This document shows positions 22,400 to 36,100 of a stretch of DNA of 64,000 nt, in pieces. The notes beneath the pieces were generated by a model. The model did no database searches and had not been told where the DNA came from. It saw only the letters and a list, made by a program, of their open reading frames with translations. How positions within the stretch are numbered: the stretch's first letter is position 1; each line of letters opens with the position of its first letter. The position numbers and the translations under genes were made by a program. The stretch spans positions 5,398,851 to 5,462,850 of the forward strand of contig CM019219.1 of NCBI GenBank assembly GCA_009741485.1. The letters run 5' to 3'. The stretch is from Malurus cyaneus samueli. Taxonomy: Eukaryota > Chordata > Aves > Passeriformes > Maluridae.

Positions 22400-25101
22400 T
22401 TAAATCAGGTTTGTGTGTTACAGGTACAGGAGAACGAGTTCACACAACAAAGGTGTCTGTGCTGGATCCTCTGCAGGGCTGAGGATGTGACCCATCCTCT
22501 GATGGTGAGCTCTGACAGGGGACCAGGCCATGAAAAGCCAAAGGGAAGCTCAGCCATCCAAAGGCTGCACAAATTCCTGGTTTTCAGCCACGGAAGGGCC
22601 CCGCTGAGATAAAGAGCGAGAGATGCAGAAACAGCCAGTACCTGGCTGGCACCTCCACGCATTACCACTGCGGAGATGTTTACTCACAATAAATAGCAAT
22701 AAAGAGATTTTATTACTTCCTAACTCCCAGTCTTACCTACAGTCCCCCAAGAAAACAGCCTGCAAGGTCTTGGAAGAGCTCCAGTGGGAAAGCAGTGCAG
22801 CTGCTGTGCAGAGGCTCCCTCCGAGCCCATTACCTGCCGTACCCACCTCCGCAGAGGCTGCAGCTAAGCACAGGCTGGGCTTTAATGCATCCCTTTTCCA
22901 ACTTCTCACGCTCCAGCTGTCTGCAAAAGAGCTGGAAAAAAGCTGGAAAAAAATCCCTTCCCTGTTTCTCCCACCGCACACTTGCACAGCAGCTGTAGTT
23001 GCCTGTGGTCCCCGTGCTCGGAGGGAACATTGCGGCAGGATCGGTCTGAAACTGTTTTGTGAGAAGCCAGGCTGCCCCCCCTCTCTCTGAAAAACTAATT
23101 TCTGTTTTCAGTTTTTCCTGCTTGACTTCTGCGTTTTTTCCCCTCGAACACACAGCCCTGCAAAATGTGCATTTTTGTGTTATGACGAGTGATTTCTCAC
23201 CCGGCCTGTGAAGGGATGGGCAGCAAATGTGGATGTGTTTGGGGTTGTTTTTTTAGGAAATTTCCTCACACATACATCTCCTGGTACCCAGATCCATGTG
23301 CAGATCCCCTTCACCAGGACTTCTGCTGAGAGATACTCGGAACTAGGGTTTGATCCACCACATCTTGGATTGTCAGGTCCTCCAAGCATGCTTGAGTTGC
23401 AGAAGGAATTTCAGCAAACACCTACAAGTAAGGAAACAAATCCTCTCCTCCTGCAGCAGACAGGGAATGCAAAAGCTCCAGGACTGCAGCTCTCCAGCTG
23501 ATACCTTGTTATGCCAAGTTGGAGCAGAGAGTAAATTTCTTTTAGCCGAGTTATAAACCCCCTGAAAATAGGTTTTATTATGGAAATGCAAACACAACCA
23601 TGGCTATAGCAACATGAAAGGCTCTGCTATAATAATGCTTAGATCCAACTCTTTGTGCACAATTGGCATAGAAAAGTATTTGATTTTTGTCGGTTTTTTT
23701 GCTGTTACATGTCAGTGTCACTTCACAGTTGGTCTCAGTTTATAACAAAACGCATAAAAATTGTTAGTAATCCTCATTTATAGCTGGGGTCTGAGAAGCA
23801 CCATCTCAGAAATTACTTTACCTATCAAACATGGCCAAAACAGCTATTGACATTTGGAACCACTATTCCTGGAAGGAAAGATGTGATGTTCACAGTTAAC
23901 TAAGCACAATGTCTACTGAGTTTAGTCTCTCATGCTGTAAAGCATTAGGCTGACTGAGCAAGCCTTGATAATCAGTTTGTTTCAGACAAGAAGGGGAAAA
24001 AAAGAGAGGAGAAGGGGAGAAAATTGTGAAGGGAATCAGTCTGAGACACTCTGCTTTGCTGTAAGTTCAAATGCTCTGCTTATTTTCAGTATCCTGAGAT
24101 TTCCCTAAAAAATACCCTCATGTTTGTATTTATGTTTTTCAGTTAAAAATAAGAAGGAAACAAAAATAAAGGGATTTCATTATGCTCCTACAGTTTCCAC
24201 CATTTAAATAAAGGCTCTTATGGAAAGCTGTGGCCTATTCTGATCTTTCAGAGGGGAAACAATCCCAATTCTAATAAGGAAATACCCTGCAAATCAGAGG
24301 AAAAAACTGGTGTTCCTCAATTTTATTAGGTCATTTTGTCAAGTCTTCCTGCCCTAAAATCTCAAAATGTAGCAATTTCATTTCTGTGGCTGGAAAGTGC
24401 TTTCAAAGGGCCATGTTTTGCTTAAATTACTCAAATGACTGCATTCTGCTCAGTTCAGTGCATTGAGGCCCACTGTGAGAGCAAAGTGATCACTATTCAG
24501 CCACATCTTCACCTTGAAAGCAATCCCTCACCTGTGCCTGTTTTCCTAAAGCATTTTAATTTTCAGAGGCACGAGTCTCTATTTCACATGGTGAACCACA
24601 CCCTTGGCACTCAGACATCCTTCCCCCGCATTGCTCTGTAGCAACTTTAGCAAATTTGTTTTGATTTCCATGATCCTGGCACCTCAATTCACTGACCATC
24701 AGCATTCTAAATATAATTAAGATAACAGAATACTTGTACATAACTTTTGTTTGTCTGTCCTTAATCTGAATATCCTTTCCACTCAACGGGTTGATTAATG
24801 ATTACATATAGGATAAATAACTTTATATGGCCTGTTATAGGTGAGGTAGTTTGGGATGCCACAGGAAAGAATGGAACACATTCTGAACAACATTAAAAAA
24901 GTAAAAATATACCCTTTTGATATTTAAAACATATTTCTCTTTTATTTTTCCCCATACACCTCAGGATGTGTGTCCAGCTGGAGAAAGCCAAGCAAGTGCT
25001 GTGTGTTTGTAATACACACATAACTGGATTGGCTCTTCTGCGGCTATCGTGGAGCTCTTGGAGATACTCTGCATAAAATATAAACCTCTGCAGAGGGACA
25101 T

Positions 25102-25121
25102 AAAGTTTACATGTAAACTTT
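25102..25121. repeat. Perfect 20-bp palindrome with GTAAAC half-sites
   Basis: AAAGTTTACATGTAAACTTT reads the same on both strands. Each half contains GTAAAC or GTTTAC, the core recognised by forkhead proteins, arranged tail to tail around CATG. It could be a paired forkhead-type site or simply a chance palindrome in AT-rich DNA. Confidence 0.7.
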
Positions 25122-27880
25122 GTGGTGAGATCATTTTGCCCAGGCCAATTTGGATTACCTTTTCATTTTGATGCTCTGCTTCCATAAGAGCTATCTAAGA
25201 ACAACTACTAAATTTTATCAATTTTTTAATACTTCACGTCATATTGATAGTATTATTGATTTGCATATTCTCTAGCTGGACAAAGAGGTAACACTGTCTT
25301 ACTCTCCCGACAGGAGAGAGAAAAACTAAGGCCTCACATTTTCAGAAGGGGAAAGCCTTTATGGATATGAGATGTGCAGCCATAACAAAGCTAAAAATTG
25401 GAATTTGCCTCTGGTGGGCATCTGGCCCTCAACCAGCCTCACTCAAAGCTATTTACAGAGGCTTAGAGGAATTTCCAGCAGTCTTTTCACACATAGATAG
25501 TTTGTAATAGTTTGTTGTTTGGGATCCTGGATTGTGTATTCATCAGTTTCCAATGATTTGTTGTGACAGTACTTAAAGGACTCATGAGTGATACTCTGCA
25601 GGCAACTAAATGAGTAGCATATTGCCATGAGCAAAGGTATTTTTACTGTTCTTCTGCTGACTTTTATATTTACTTTACAGCTGTGTTATTTAATATGCAG
25701 ATTCTTAGTTTTGTTTTGTTTTTTTAATTGGAATAACTGGTTCCATCAATTTTTGAACCCTCCCAAAGGAAGGTGGTTATATGGAGCCTAAACGGGAACA
25801 ATATTTTATTTGGTGTTGGAAGTTTTTTCTGCTCATGATCTGCAAGGATTTGTCTGTTACAGACTTGTTTGGGTTTTTTTTTTTCAACTTTCCATTATTT
25901 GACTCATTTCAATGGTGAAGCAATTAACATTTGCCTGAAAAGTTTCCATCAAATTGTCATTTTATTTAATTCCTAGCATTTTCTAGACACTCAGCCGGTC
26001 TCTTTCCTGATTTTTATTGTCCAGTTTATTGCTATTTGCCTAAGAATCTGTCATTTTTTTTTCTGATGCTTTTGGTCGCTGATCATCTTTATTTTATTGC
26101 CACTTCCTTATTTTTCCATCCTATTTGTTGACGTAGTTATGGCTGGAGTTACATGCACACAATTAGGGAATACTCTGTCTTTTGGCTAACCAAAAAAACG
26201 TCCCTACAAATGATTAATACATGAAATATAGGAAGTGTAGCATTTCAAAGTTGCCAAAACGTGGAATATTTTACAATTCAGTGGAGTCATCTGTTTAACA
26301 GCCCCTGTTTTGTTTTGTGTATTACTCTCCCGTACATGTGCTTTTGGTTTTGAATCTTTATTGGTTTTGTCCTTTATTTCCACTCTTTCCTTAGTACAGA
26401 CATATAGGAAATCATAACTGAAATAATATTCATAGTTTGGTGTATGGTGTGAATAGAAGCAAATACTCTCTTCTTCCATCTGAGAAGCAGACCAGGATAA
26501 AAAAAAAAAAAATTAATAAATTTGTATCAGACCTGGCGCAGTGATGTTTAAAATGGAGGCAGGATCAAATTTTTATCATTTTAATAAAAGAAATAGGTTA
26601 GGCATAGAAAGAAATAACAAATACAACTAGCTGAAATATTCTTGCAGTGAATTATTATCACATCCTGAGAGCTGTTTAGCCTTTTACATTGTCAGGTAAA
26701 CCTCCCCAGGGAATTTGAACATATCTTTGTTTGTTTCGTTATTAAAAAATATATTTGACATTTTGAAAAGTATGGTTCAAAATCTGGTTTATGCAAAGTA
26801 TTAAATTTATATTGTTGAAGCTGGAAGTAAAAGCTGGACCATGATTTGTAAAACCTAAAATGTTTTTGGCACCTTTGAAGAAAGCACAGAATGACTGTTT
26901 AAAATCTATTTCCTTTCAACTTCATCTCTGTATGTCATCAGTTAAAAAATATACACCAACACTATTAATGGCTAAAGGAAATAGGTTTTTAAAGGCTTTA
27001 TTTCAGTGGGGTGGAAGGAATGTGTGTAAAAATTCACAAAAATGGTGCTTTCCGAACTGAAAAAAACTGTAATTAGTGAGTTTTAAAATCCTATTTGAAA
27101 GGAATAGATATATCTATGTAAAAAAAATACAAATATGTGTAAGAATTAATTGCATCAGCTGTATAGCAAGACATAATCAATGCACTGCAATGGGCAATAT
27201 CCTGAACTGAACTATGGAACTATTTCATTAACTCCAAAACGAACAAATAAAATTTGCACTCCATGAGGTGAAAAAATTTTCATTTTGTCAACAAATGTCA
27301 AGGAAAGTGGAGGCAGTATGTGAAACCTCTTCCTTGGCTCTTGATAATTTTAATCATAGGTGGTTTTTTTAATCCCCAGCTCCTGGAGTCATGTGATTAT
27401 GGGAGACTTCCCAGTTTGAAATTTAATTTTCTCTGCGAAGCTAGAATTTTGAAAACTAAATTCCCCAAGCATATAAAATTAAAAAAAAACCTGAAACTTT
27501 TATTGAAAAAAATTAACAAATGAAGGCCTTGACCCACAATGTTCATAGTCCAGAGAGGGCTCTTTAAACACATGGTAGGTTCATACTCACCTGACCCAGA
27601 AAACACCAAAAAAACCCAAACTCAAACCACTTCAAAAAAATCTGAACCCAGGATCTTATGTCATTCAGCCTCCCCCAGAACTCTGGATAGGGAATGGGGC
27701 AGACCCTGAGCATTCCACAATTTGAAAGCAGGTGTGCATACTTCTGGCTGGCATTTTGTATTTGTTCCTCTAGAGAAAAAAAAAAAAATTCTATTAAATC
27801 TTTTTAAATGTTTCAAAGCAGCTGAGCACATTTGACCATCTTTCTCCAACTCCCTGCTTTTTTTTTAACAAAAAAAAACC

Positions 27881-27902
27881 ACAAAGAAAAAAAAAAAAAA
27901 AA
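27881..27902. repeat. A-rich tract
   Basis: A run of A beginning after CACAAAG, followed by CACCCC. Preceding sequence (27855-27880) is also T- and A-rich. No retroposon body is recognised. Confidence 0.6.
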
Positions 27903-28429
27903 CACCCCAGGCTGAACTCTTCCAATCTCCCCAAGGAAATTAACTACAAAAAAAACGATGTTAATGGAACATTAAAGTTGTAATGTAAAACCATAAAAGT
28001 CAGGAAATTCAAAGTTAGGTCTCCCATGGTACCTCTAAGTCTGTCACCTCATGCACATGCACCACGATGGGTCCCTCAGAAATGAACAACTGGGCTAAAG
28101 ACACGTACTTTGCTAACTGCTCAGTATTTTATTTATTCCTGAGGTTGTTTTGTTGCTGATCAGCTTCTGGGGCACTGCACTAATGCCATTTGGGGTACTG
28201 AGCATTCCCAGAGCAGCGCAGGCAGATGAGCCAGGGCTCGTCGAACCCAAACCCAGCAGAGATGCACAAACTTGGGTTTCTTTAATGCACAACTTTAACA
28301 CAAGATTAGTTAATCTTAAGCAGCAGCCATACAAAAGCTGGAGTTTTGTTTGGGCAGGAGATGAAGTTCTTTGCAGAAATGTTTTAGAAGGAGAAAAAAA
28401 AAAAAAAGAAGGAAAAGAGAGGAGGAGGA

Positions 28430-28760
28430 ACCGGGGCAGCTGTGCGCGAGCGATGGCAGATACCTTATTCTGTGATTCTGTAAAAATAATATTCCAGCGA
28501 TAGCATTTATGAGGGGGATTTATAGGACAATTTTGCAGCCCACATGTGTATAAGAGTCACCAAAGCAATTCATATCGAGCAAAGAGGGCAACACATTTCA
28601 GCGAAGCAATTTTAACAAATATCCCTCCCGATATGCAATATATATATTTATATAATCGAAGGTCTGCACACAATAAACCCGGCAGATTGGTATCTCTCCA
28701 CAGCTCTACCTTTTGACACCCTCCTCAGCCCTAAGCACGAACAATGAGCTGCCACTCAAT
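28430..28760. promoter_or_regulatory. Candidate regulatory block, CpG retained in AT-rich context
   Basis: About a dozen CpGs remain in 330 bases (for example TGCGCGAGCGATGG near 28441, ATCGAGC, CCCGATATG, AATCGAAGG and CCCGGC) in otherwise CpG-poor DNA. The block combines them with CATTTATGAG and ATATATTTATATAA tracts. Retained CpG with AT-rich motifs is a pattern of constrained or unmethylated elements; this is inference. No open frame of interest lies inside. Confidence 0.3.
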
Positions 28761-31700
28761 AAGCACAACTGACCGGAAGAATCAAAACAATTCTTGGGGA
28801 AAAAAAAAAAAAATTAGGTTATCATTCATTAGCTCTCTATCATTTGGCCACCAGTAGACTGCAGGATATGAGGGCCATTTAATTAGGCCCTGCACTACTC
28901 TCTGGTGTGAAAAAGGCTCTCAAAAGCTTTGATTCCCCACAGCTTCACAGCAGGAAGTTGTTGGCGATAATTGACACAGGATTTCCTTGTTAACCAGCAG
29001 CAGACATGCTGGATTAAAGCGACAGAGATCTAGAGAAGAAAGTGAAAAGAGATAAGAAGCTCGGAAAGACTTCTGCTTATTTTGCACTTGAGGATGATGA
29101 GCAAATAGCAATAACAAACTGGAGTGCTGCTCCCTGTGAGTAAGGCCTCCACTTATCAGACCCATTTCAGCTTGACTGATCAAAGATTGACTTCCCTTAA
29201 AATAACATAGGCCTGGGGTTTGTTAGTTTATTAAGCTGCAGGTTTTATGAATTATCGCAGTTTTAAAGATGGATTGCAGTTTATGTGAAGGAGTAGAGGA
29301 TTATCAGGTTTTCATCTAAACAATTATAAAATATCACAGCTGAAAGCTTACTTGCAAATGACATCATTTTCTTCTGCAAACTAAACAGGTCATTGTATGC
29401 CTTCATGTAAGCATTTCCAGCAAGTGCACACATACAGTAAAATTAACTCTGCAGTAGAGATGATAGGCCTGGTAAATTCTATATTTTAACTTCCAAAGTG
29501 CATGCAAGCCCCACATTCCCTTATGCTGGTCCAAAGGTAATTGTATTTAATTTTTAACCAGGACCTTTTAGGTCTAGTTACGTTAAAGAAGAGAAAGAGA
29601 GAAATGGCCTATTGAAATCTTTCCTTAAATGTGGTCGTGATAAATGGTACTGAAACAGATCCACATGAGTATAGTTAAATGAAATGTCCACTTTAGAGCA
29701 GAAACAATTATTGGATATCACTTAATAACTTAACCTTACAACGGCACATGTGGCATTAATAAAGAACTGAGAGTAATAAAAGCTACTACTACTCCTATGC
29801 TCAGTGCAGGCAGGAGCGTGTGTGTATGGAAAGGAGCCAGGGGAAACCCAGGACATTCAGGGGACAAAGGCAGGAGGTGATGGGCCAGAAATGGTCCTGG
29901 TGACGTGGAGAGAGAGCCAGGTGCAGCAGGAGATGGGCCATGGGCAGGCAATCTATTGATATATTGCACATCAGGAAGGATATTTGTTATCCTGAACCCT
30001 GACTATGACTCTTTGCAGGCTACTGACCATCTGTGAACTCCCTCTTCACAGCTGAACCCCACACTTGGAGGCAGCCCCAGAGGGAATGCACAGCCCTGGA
30101 TCACCAGTGGGGTTACCACAAAACACAATTCCCAGAGTGCATTCCCTGTGCTGGAAAAGGGGAGGGATTGGGTGAGTGCTGCTACATCCAGGATCCTGCA
30201 GCTAAACTGTGCAGTGCCTGAAATCCCTGCAGGATGGAGAGATGCTGGTTGAAGCTGTCCATGGGGGATACATGTTCTTCTTGTACCACCAGTATCCTTT
30301 TCAGCAAGGACCCCCAGCTGGTAAATTATCACGTGTTTTAACCAAGATGACACAGTACTAATGCAGTTACAGGGACACTGCAAACAGTTTTTTTAAGTTC
30401 AGTGGCAGCTTTACATGTGGAGGGTACACAAATATATGTGTTTATGGCTTCTGAACGAGGCCCAGAGTGTGGGATCCATTCAGACATAGAATTTCTTTTC
30501 TATCACAAGTAGAGGTCTCACCGAGTTCCTCTGCTAAGATGCCTAAAACACACATTAATTAATTTACCATTGTACAGTCAAAATAATGGGGTTTTTTTTC
30601 TTTCTCTCATTTACCATAATTTCTAGCTTACATTGTCTTAAGCTTCTTCTTTAGAGCCTGACACAAATCTCACTGTAGTCACTGACAGGCCTCATGTCAG
30701 CTCAAGTGAATTGCGTGCCCTATTGTTCTGCCCCATCACCAAAAAAATGGTTAACAGAAAAAAAAATGAGGCTCTGGTTCAGTATTTCAGGGTGCTTGAG
30801 CACCCTGTTCTTACCCTGGGCAGAGCAGGGGGTGTTGTTAACAACCACACATCCCCATTGCAGCACTGGATCTTTGTGAAGGATTAGTTCCATAATATAT
30901 CATGTTCTAGGTGTTACTTTTTGTTCTGAAACGCAGAATGTCCTCCCATTTCCAAAAAGCCAGTTTTTCCCATTTTGAAGGGAGAAATATTGATTTTGTG
31001 AATTTCTTGCTAATTTAAATACTTACCGTTATTGATAGTTGTTGCAGTTTCTAATGGTAAAGAACAGAATTAAATTATAATTAAACTCCTTTGAGTTCTT
31101 TTAGTCATGTGTTTTTTTTCTCAAAACTAGCATTATTGCCATGGACTTATAAGCAGAATGATAATTTTTTTGTTCTTTATAATATAAACAAAAAGTCTAT
31201 TCTATTTTATTTTTGACACAGCAAATTGATTTGTGGTCAACTAGTAACCAGCTTCATGGACTAATCCACCTTAAGGCTAAAAAAGGAGTTTGTTAATTTT
31301 CCTGGGAAATAAGGTTTCTTTATTTCACATATCTACATATGGTAGATATGATTCTTTCATTTGCTATGGCATTTGATAAAATCCTACTTTTATAAATGAT
31401 GCATCTGCTTTTAATGTCTTAAATCCTGTGATTGAATAGACAAATCTTCCCCCTTGTCTTGGTTTTTTTAATATTTAAAAGGCCTTACTGCCTTAAAACA
31501 TACATCAAGAAACATTGTAATAGAGAAATACACTTTTAAGACAAAGTGACAGATTTACATATCTGTGTGATGTGACTCTCTTGACAACCAATAAATGTAT
31601 TATATTGATGAAGTGAATATGTTCTCTATCTGGTCATTTTCAACTGGAAACTAATAACCAGCATCACCATATCAGGCATGCAATAACCTGGGTTAAAACT

Positions 31701-32768
31701 AGGTTCATCAAATAAATCACTCAGGAATTTTTCTATTTCTTTCCCAAGACACGTTGCACATCTGCTCAGTGAAAGGAGGAAAGAAGCAATATTTCTTTGA
31801 TCAAAGTCTTTTTTAATATCCTTGTATCTGTCCTTTGGGAATGCTATCTCTGGACTTGGGCCGGGGAGAGACTCGGCATCTCCTGAAAGGTGCTAAGCAC
31901 CCTTTTACTGCCATCACTGCTGCAGGAATGATCTGTTCCTTGCAAGATAGGGCTCCCCAAGAACATTTGCTGATGCTACAATACCTCCTAATGCTCCAGG
32001 AAATGACATAAATTCAAAATTTCTAAAATCAAAACACAAGGTGTTTTTAATGAGTCCCAGTTTATATCAACAGCTTTCAGGGGGAACAAAAAAATAATAA
32101 TAAAAAAAAAATTCTTAGGCTGGAAAGAATACTGTATTAAATTTACCCCAAGCCTCTATCTCATGGACATGAAACACCTATACACATGTAGAGATCTCTA
32201 AGAAACACTTTGAAAAGCCACGCTGTGCTTTTAACTTTTTATAAAGTCTTATTAATATCATTTAGAGTAGCCATGTGGCTGCCTCCCTGCCTGGCCTCTT
32301 TTACTGTAGGCTTGGCAGTTGTTACCCCAAGCACCACACATGTGTGGACGGAGCAGAGCATGGGCAGCAGCCATTTCACTGAGGAGGCTGGGTTTTGTCG
32401 TATTTCAAACTGGCAACCCTAATGCCTTTTCTTATGGGATGCAAATCTGCTGCCATGGAATTCCCAGAGTCGAGCCAAGGCCTGGCCTGGCACAGGAAAA
32501 TCAGGTTTTTTTTGCAGGTGAGGATGATTGCAGGAAAGTGTGTAGACTATGGGGGATTTTTAATGTGCTTCCATCTCTGCTGGAGCCACTGAGAGCTGGG
32601 GAAGGACTTGAGGATTTGCAGGATCAAAGGGTGCACCCCTGTCCCACTCTTCTGGGTGTGGATAGAGGGCTTTTCTTTGACTGGCTGGTAGCAAATATAA
32701 ATGTAGCATCCACAGCCCAGAGTAGCTCTGGTTTTGGGTCACAAATATGTTGAAAACACACAGTAAAG
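28761..32768. other. Non-coding DNA, no gene seen
   Basis: It includes a near-palindromic GGGCCATTTAATTAGGCCC at 28872-28890, several homeodomain-like TTAATTA sites and a perfect 9-base inverted repeat CATATCTAC...GTAGATATG at 31328-31350. A weak minisatellite-like purine-rich stretch lies at 29815-29945. No frame above 145 codons and no domain. Confidence 0.5.
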
Positions 32769-33180
32769 CTGGTGAAGGGCCTAGTAAATCTGTCCTGTAA
32801 GGGAATTGGGGGTGTTTAGTCTGGAAAGCAGGATGCTCAGGGGCAACTTCAGGGCTCTCCAGCACTCCCTGACAGGAGGGGGTAGTGAGGTGGGGGTCAG
32901 ACTATTCTGCCACATCTCAAGCAAAAGGGCGAGGGAAAATGACATGAAATTACCCCAGGGAAGGTTCAGATTTGTTATTGGAAAAAAAATTCACTGAAAG
33001 AGGGTTTAGACATTCAGTTGCCCAGAATGATGGTGGAGTTGCTGTCCCTGGAAGTGTTCAAGAGGCATCTGGAGGTGGCATTTGGGGTCATGGTTTAGGG
33101 GTGATGATGGTGGTGCTGGGTTTTAATGGATGAACCAAATAATCTTGAAAGTCTCTTCCAGCCTTGCTGGTCTTGTGATA
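32769..33180 (+). mobile_element. CR1 LINE 3' fragment, older subfamily
   Basis: This is a 5'-truncated CR1 copy in sense orientation. Recognisable stations are GGGGGTGTTTAGTCTGG, GGATGCTCAGGGG, CCTGACAGGAGGG, GAGGTGGGGGTCAG, TTGTTATTGGAAA, ATTCACTGAAAGAGGG, TGTCCCTGGAAGTGTTC, GACCTTTC-type remnants (GTCTCTTCCAGCC) and a decayed tail GGTCTTGTGAT. It belongs to a different subfamily from the copies at 1-2757 (it has the GTGTTGGGTTT-like 3' part, here GGTGCTGGGTTTTAATGGA). It is substantially diverged and inactive. Confidence 0.85.
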
Positions 33181-36100
33181 ACACAGAGAGAGAAAATGGA
33201 AGCCACATTGCTTTTCTTTATCGTGGAGCTTGCTAGATGGTAAATGTGGAAGAGAAGGAGCTGGAAGTACCTCCAAGAACAGCCTTGTGACATCCTGAGG
33301 TATCCCAGACCCACAGTCTTCCAAGAGCCTGGACCCCCTCTGGATGCACAGGTCAAGTCTGCTGAAGACTCCTGGGTTTCTACAGCCTGTTTGCCTTTTT
33401 ATGGCAGGGCAGAACAATACAAACACAAGCCAAAAATAATTTGGCTAGGAATTAGTTTCACAGGCTTCGGGCCAAATACTCAAGTAACTTTTAAATTAGT
33501 ATGGGCTTGGTGTCACTTTCCTTGCTGCTCTCTGGGTGCTACCTGAGAACCAGGTGTCATGCAAATTATAGTGAGATGTGTTACAGGTCCAACATTGTTT
33601 TTCTAGGTAGGGCCTGTGGCTATAAAGTCACCCTACACTTTTCATTATAAAGCACCATTCCATCTACTGCACAGGCAGCCTTTTTGTCCACATAGCATGT
33701 CTTGGGCTTGTTTTTTGGGGTAAGATTACAGTACAAAATACCCAAGAGGGATTTCTTTCTGTAGTAAAGGATGCGTCTCCTCAACTTTATGCAAGTCCAT
33801 GCCTACTCAGTTTTGGCATAGCTTTAAAACTCTTAGTTTTTGTTTGCCATAGTCTTTTTAGTATTTCAGAATTTTCCCTTCCCAAATAGGAGCTCACATG
33901 CAGCTGGACCCTCTCCTGAAATAAGAATATTTCAAGGAGAAGGGAAGATGTTAGGGGATAGAGCCAGACAGGCCTTTAACCATTTTTCTGCTCGATCTTG
34001 CCTTTTTATATAAATATATAAATAAATAAAACTGCAAATCTACTCTGTTGGCAACAAATAGGTGGGAAACCCACCTGCTAAGCTGAGTTCTCAGCCCTCT
34101 GTTAAGGCTGTGCCATAGATGGGATAACAATCTGCCAGTTCTGTTTATTGTTCCAGTTACAGAATTGACAAAACATGGGATCTAAAATCAAAGTAAAATC
34201 CACTCTGTTGATGTAATAGTATATATAGGATATAGATAATACACAAAAAACCAAGATAATTATCAAAAAAACCTCTCAATAATCTGTATTTTCATTTAAC
34301 TCTTAAATGAGAGTATTTTAAAGACAGTAAATTTTTTTTCAATAAACTGTTAGATAACATCCAAGGTAAAGCACACATGAACTTCTGGAAATGTGTGTAA
34401 TATCGTGACTTTTATTTTTTCTTACATTTGTATGTGTTTCATGCCAATTCACCTGAAAACGTGCCACTTAAGGCACCAGCACCCAAATGCAAAGAGTTTG
34501 GGTGCGTAGGCTGAATAATTTGTGATACCAGGTTTACTACCAGAACTGAAATCCAGCATGATGCTCACCAGATTTCCACCCCATCTAAGATTTGAAGTTA
34601 ATTCCCAGTGCTACCAATTTCTAGGGCTTCTATCTTTGCTCAGGAGATAAGTGGGATTGAAAAGCTCCTGGCAACTTGACGAGGGCCCAGCAGATTTGGA
34701 TTAATTTCACTCAAAGATTTTTCTTAACTGGATGTCATACAACTTTAAAAAGTTGCTTGCTACCAAAAAAAAAAGATGTACAGGATCAGAGAACTAATGT
34801 AACATTTGGGGGAAAAGGACAAAAGCCTATTTATTTTGATGTGGAGATAAAAGGTGGTTGTTTTGACATCATTGTGAAAATATCTGCATGCATCTGCATT
34901 AACAAGAGAATGTAGTTACCTAAGGAGTGATAAAATGGGAATATTTGCCTATCTGTTGATGGCAACATCTCATGGCCGAGGCAGCTTTCATTAGAGCTCT
35001 GAGCTGATGTTGTATTTATTAAAAACTAGTAGTTGTACTAGTAGTTTGCTTTGTTTTTCAACTCCTAAACATGAAAAGCAAAAGTGAATCAACCTCTTTA
35101 AATTAAATATGAGAAACAATTACGTTTTGACAGTTTAATTGCATTCTTCCTCCAACATGGCATTCTAAACAAGATACCACATGTATTTAGCATGCTGATT
35201 GTATTTTGAGATTGTTTTGCAATTAAGAAAATATCCCTAAAAGAGATAAAATAATTGGTTGACTAAATCACTATTTCTTGAGGGAACAATATTAAGAAAT
35301 GAATATTGAATGGCTGTATCCATAATAATTAGCTTTTAAATCACTGCTTAAAGGTTTTGGGTTTTAGCCTTCAAAATTGTATCTGTCATTCAATTTGCTG
35401 CATATTATTCAACTTTGCTTATGCAGGAAAAAAGGAAAAGATCCAACCACTGCCAACAAAACAGCCTTCAGAGTAACTGACAGAATCTCATGACTTTCAA
35501 TGGCAAAAGAAACAGGCACTCAAATTGTCCTTCATTAACACTGTCCCAGTCTGTGTCTCTGATGGTCATCATGCTATTGATGTTGAAAATAAAAAATAAA
35601 GTATACTAACTTATTTCAAGATCACTGATTTTTCAAGCATTTCCCAGCTCCTCTGGAGTGGAGGGTGACCTTCACATTGCTTTTATTATTTTGCATAAGT
35701 CACTTTCCTATTTTTTAGATTTAAAAAAATTAAGATTAAACACCAAGATGTTTCATGAGTTTCTGTCAGTTTTTCTCAACAGTTGTTTGAAGTAGGATGG
35801 TGGGATCTGAGTTTGAAAAAGTACACCTCCATTTCTCACGTTAAAACCACCTCTGGTTGACAATCTTCCAAAATTTCAATTAAAAAATAAATTAAACCAT
35901 TTAAAAGATGCACATTGGAATAAAACTTCGGATTCTGTTGGAATAAAATTGTGCATATAATTGTCATTTCAATCCACAAGCATCTCCCAAACATCCTCTT
36001 TTATTTTAACAAAATATTTTTGTCTTTTCATATTAACAACAAACTAAAAAAAAAAATCTAACTTTCTTCCAGTGAAGTCAATGAAAGTTTGTATTCTGAG

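Larger units (their letters stand above)
22400..28429. other. Non-coding DNA, no gene seen
   Basis: The first kilobase is moderately GC-rich. It includes the longest open frame of the window (22623-23090 plus, 155 codons), which has no domain and is overlapped by minus-strand frames of similar size. From 24 kb it becomes AT-rich. It contains a perfect 20-base palindrome (25102-25121) and several A-rich runs (26500-26513, 27778-27788, 27881-27902 and 28393-28406). Confidence 0.5.

Noticed and set aside
22623..23090. The longest open frame (155 codons, plus)
   Set aside because: Lies in locally GC-richer DNA where stops are rarer, with minus-strand frames overlapping; no recognisable motif beyond composition.
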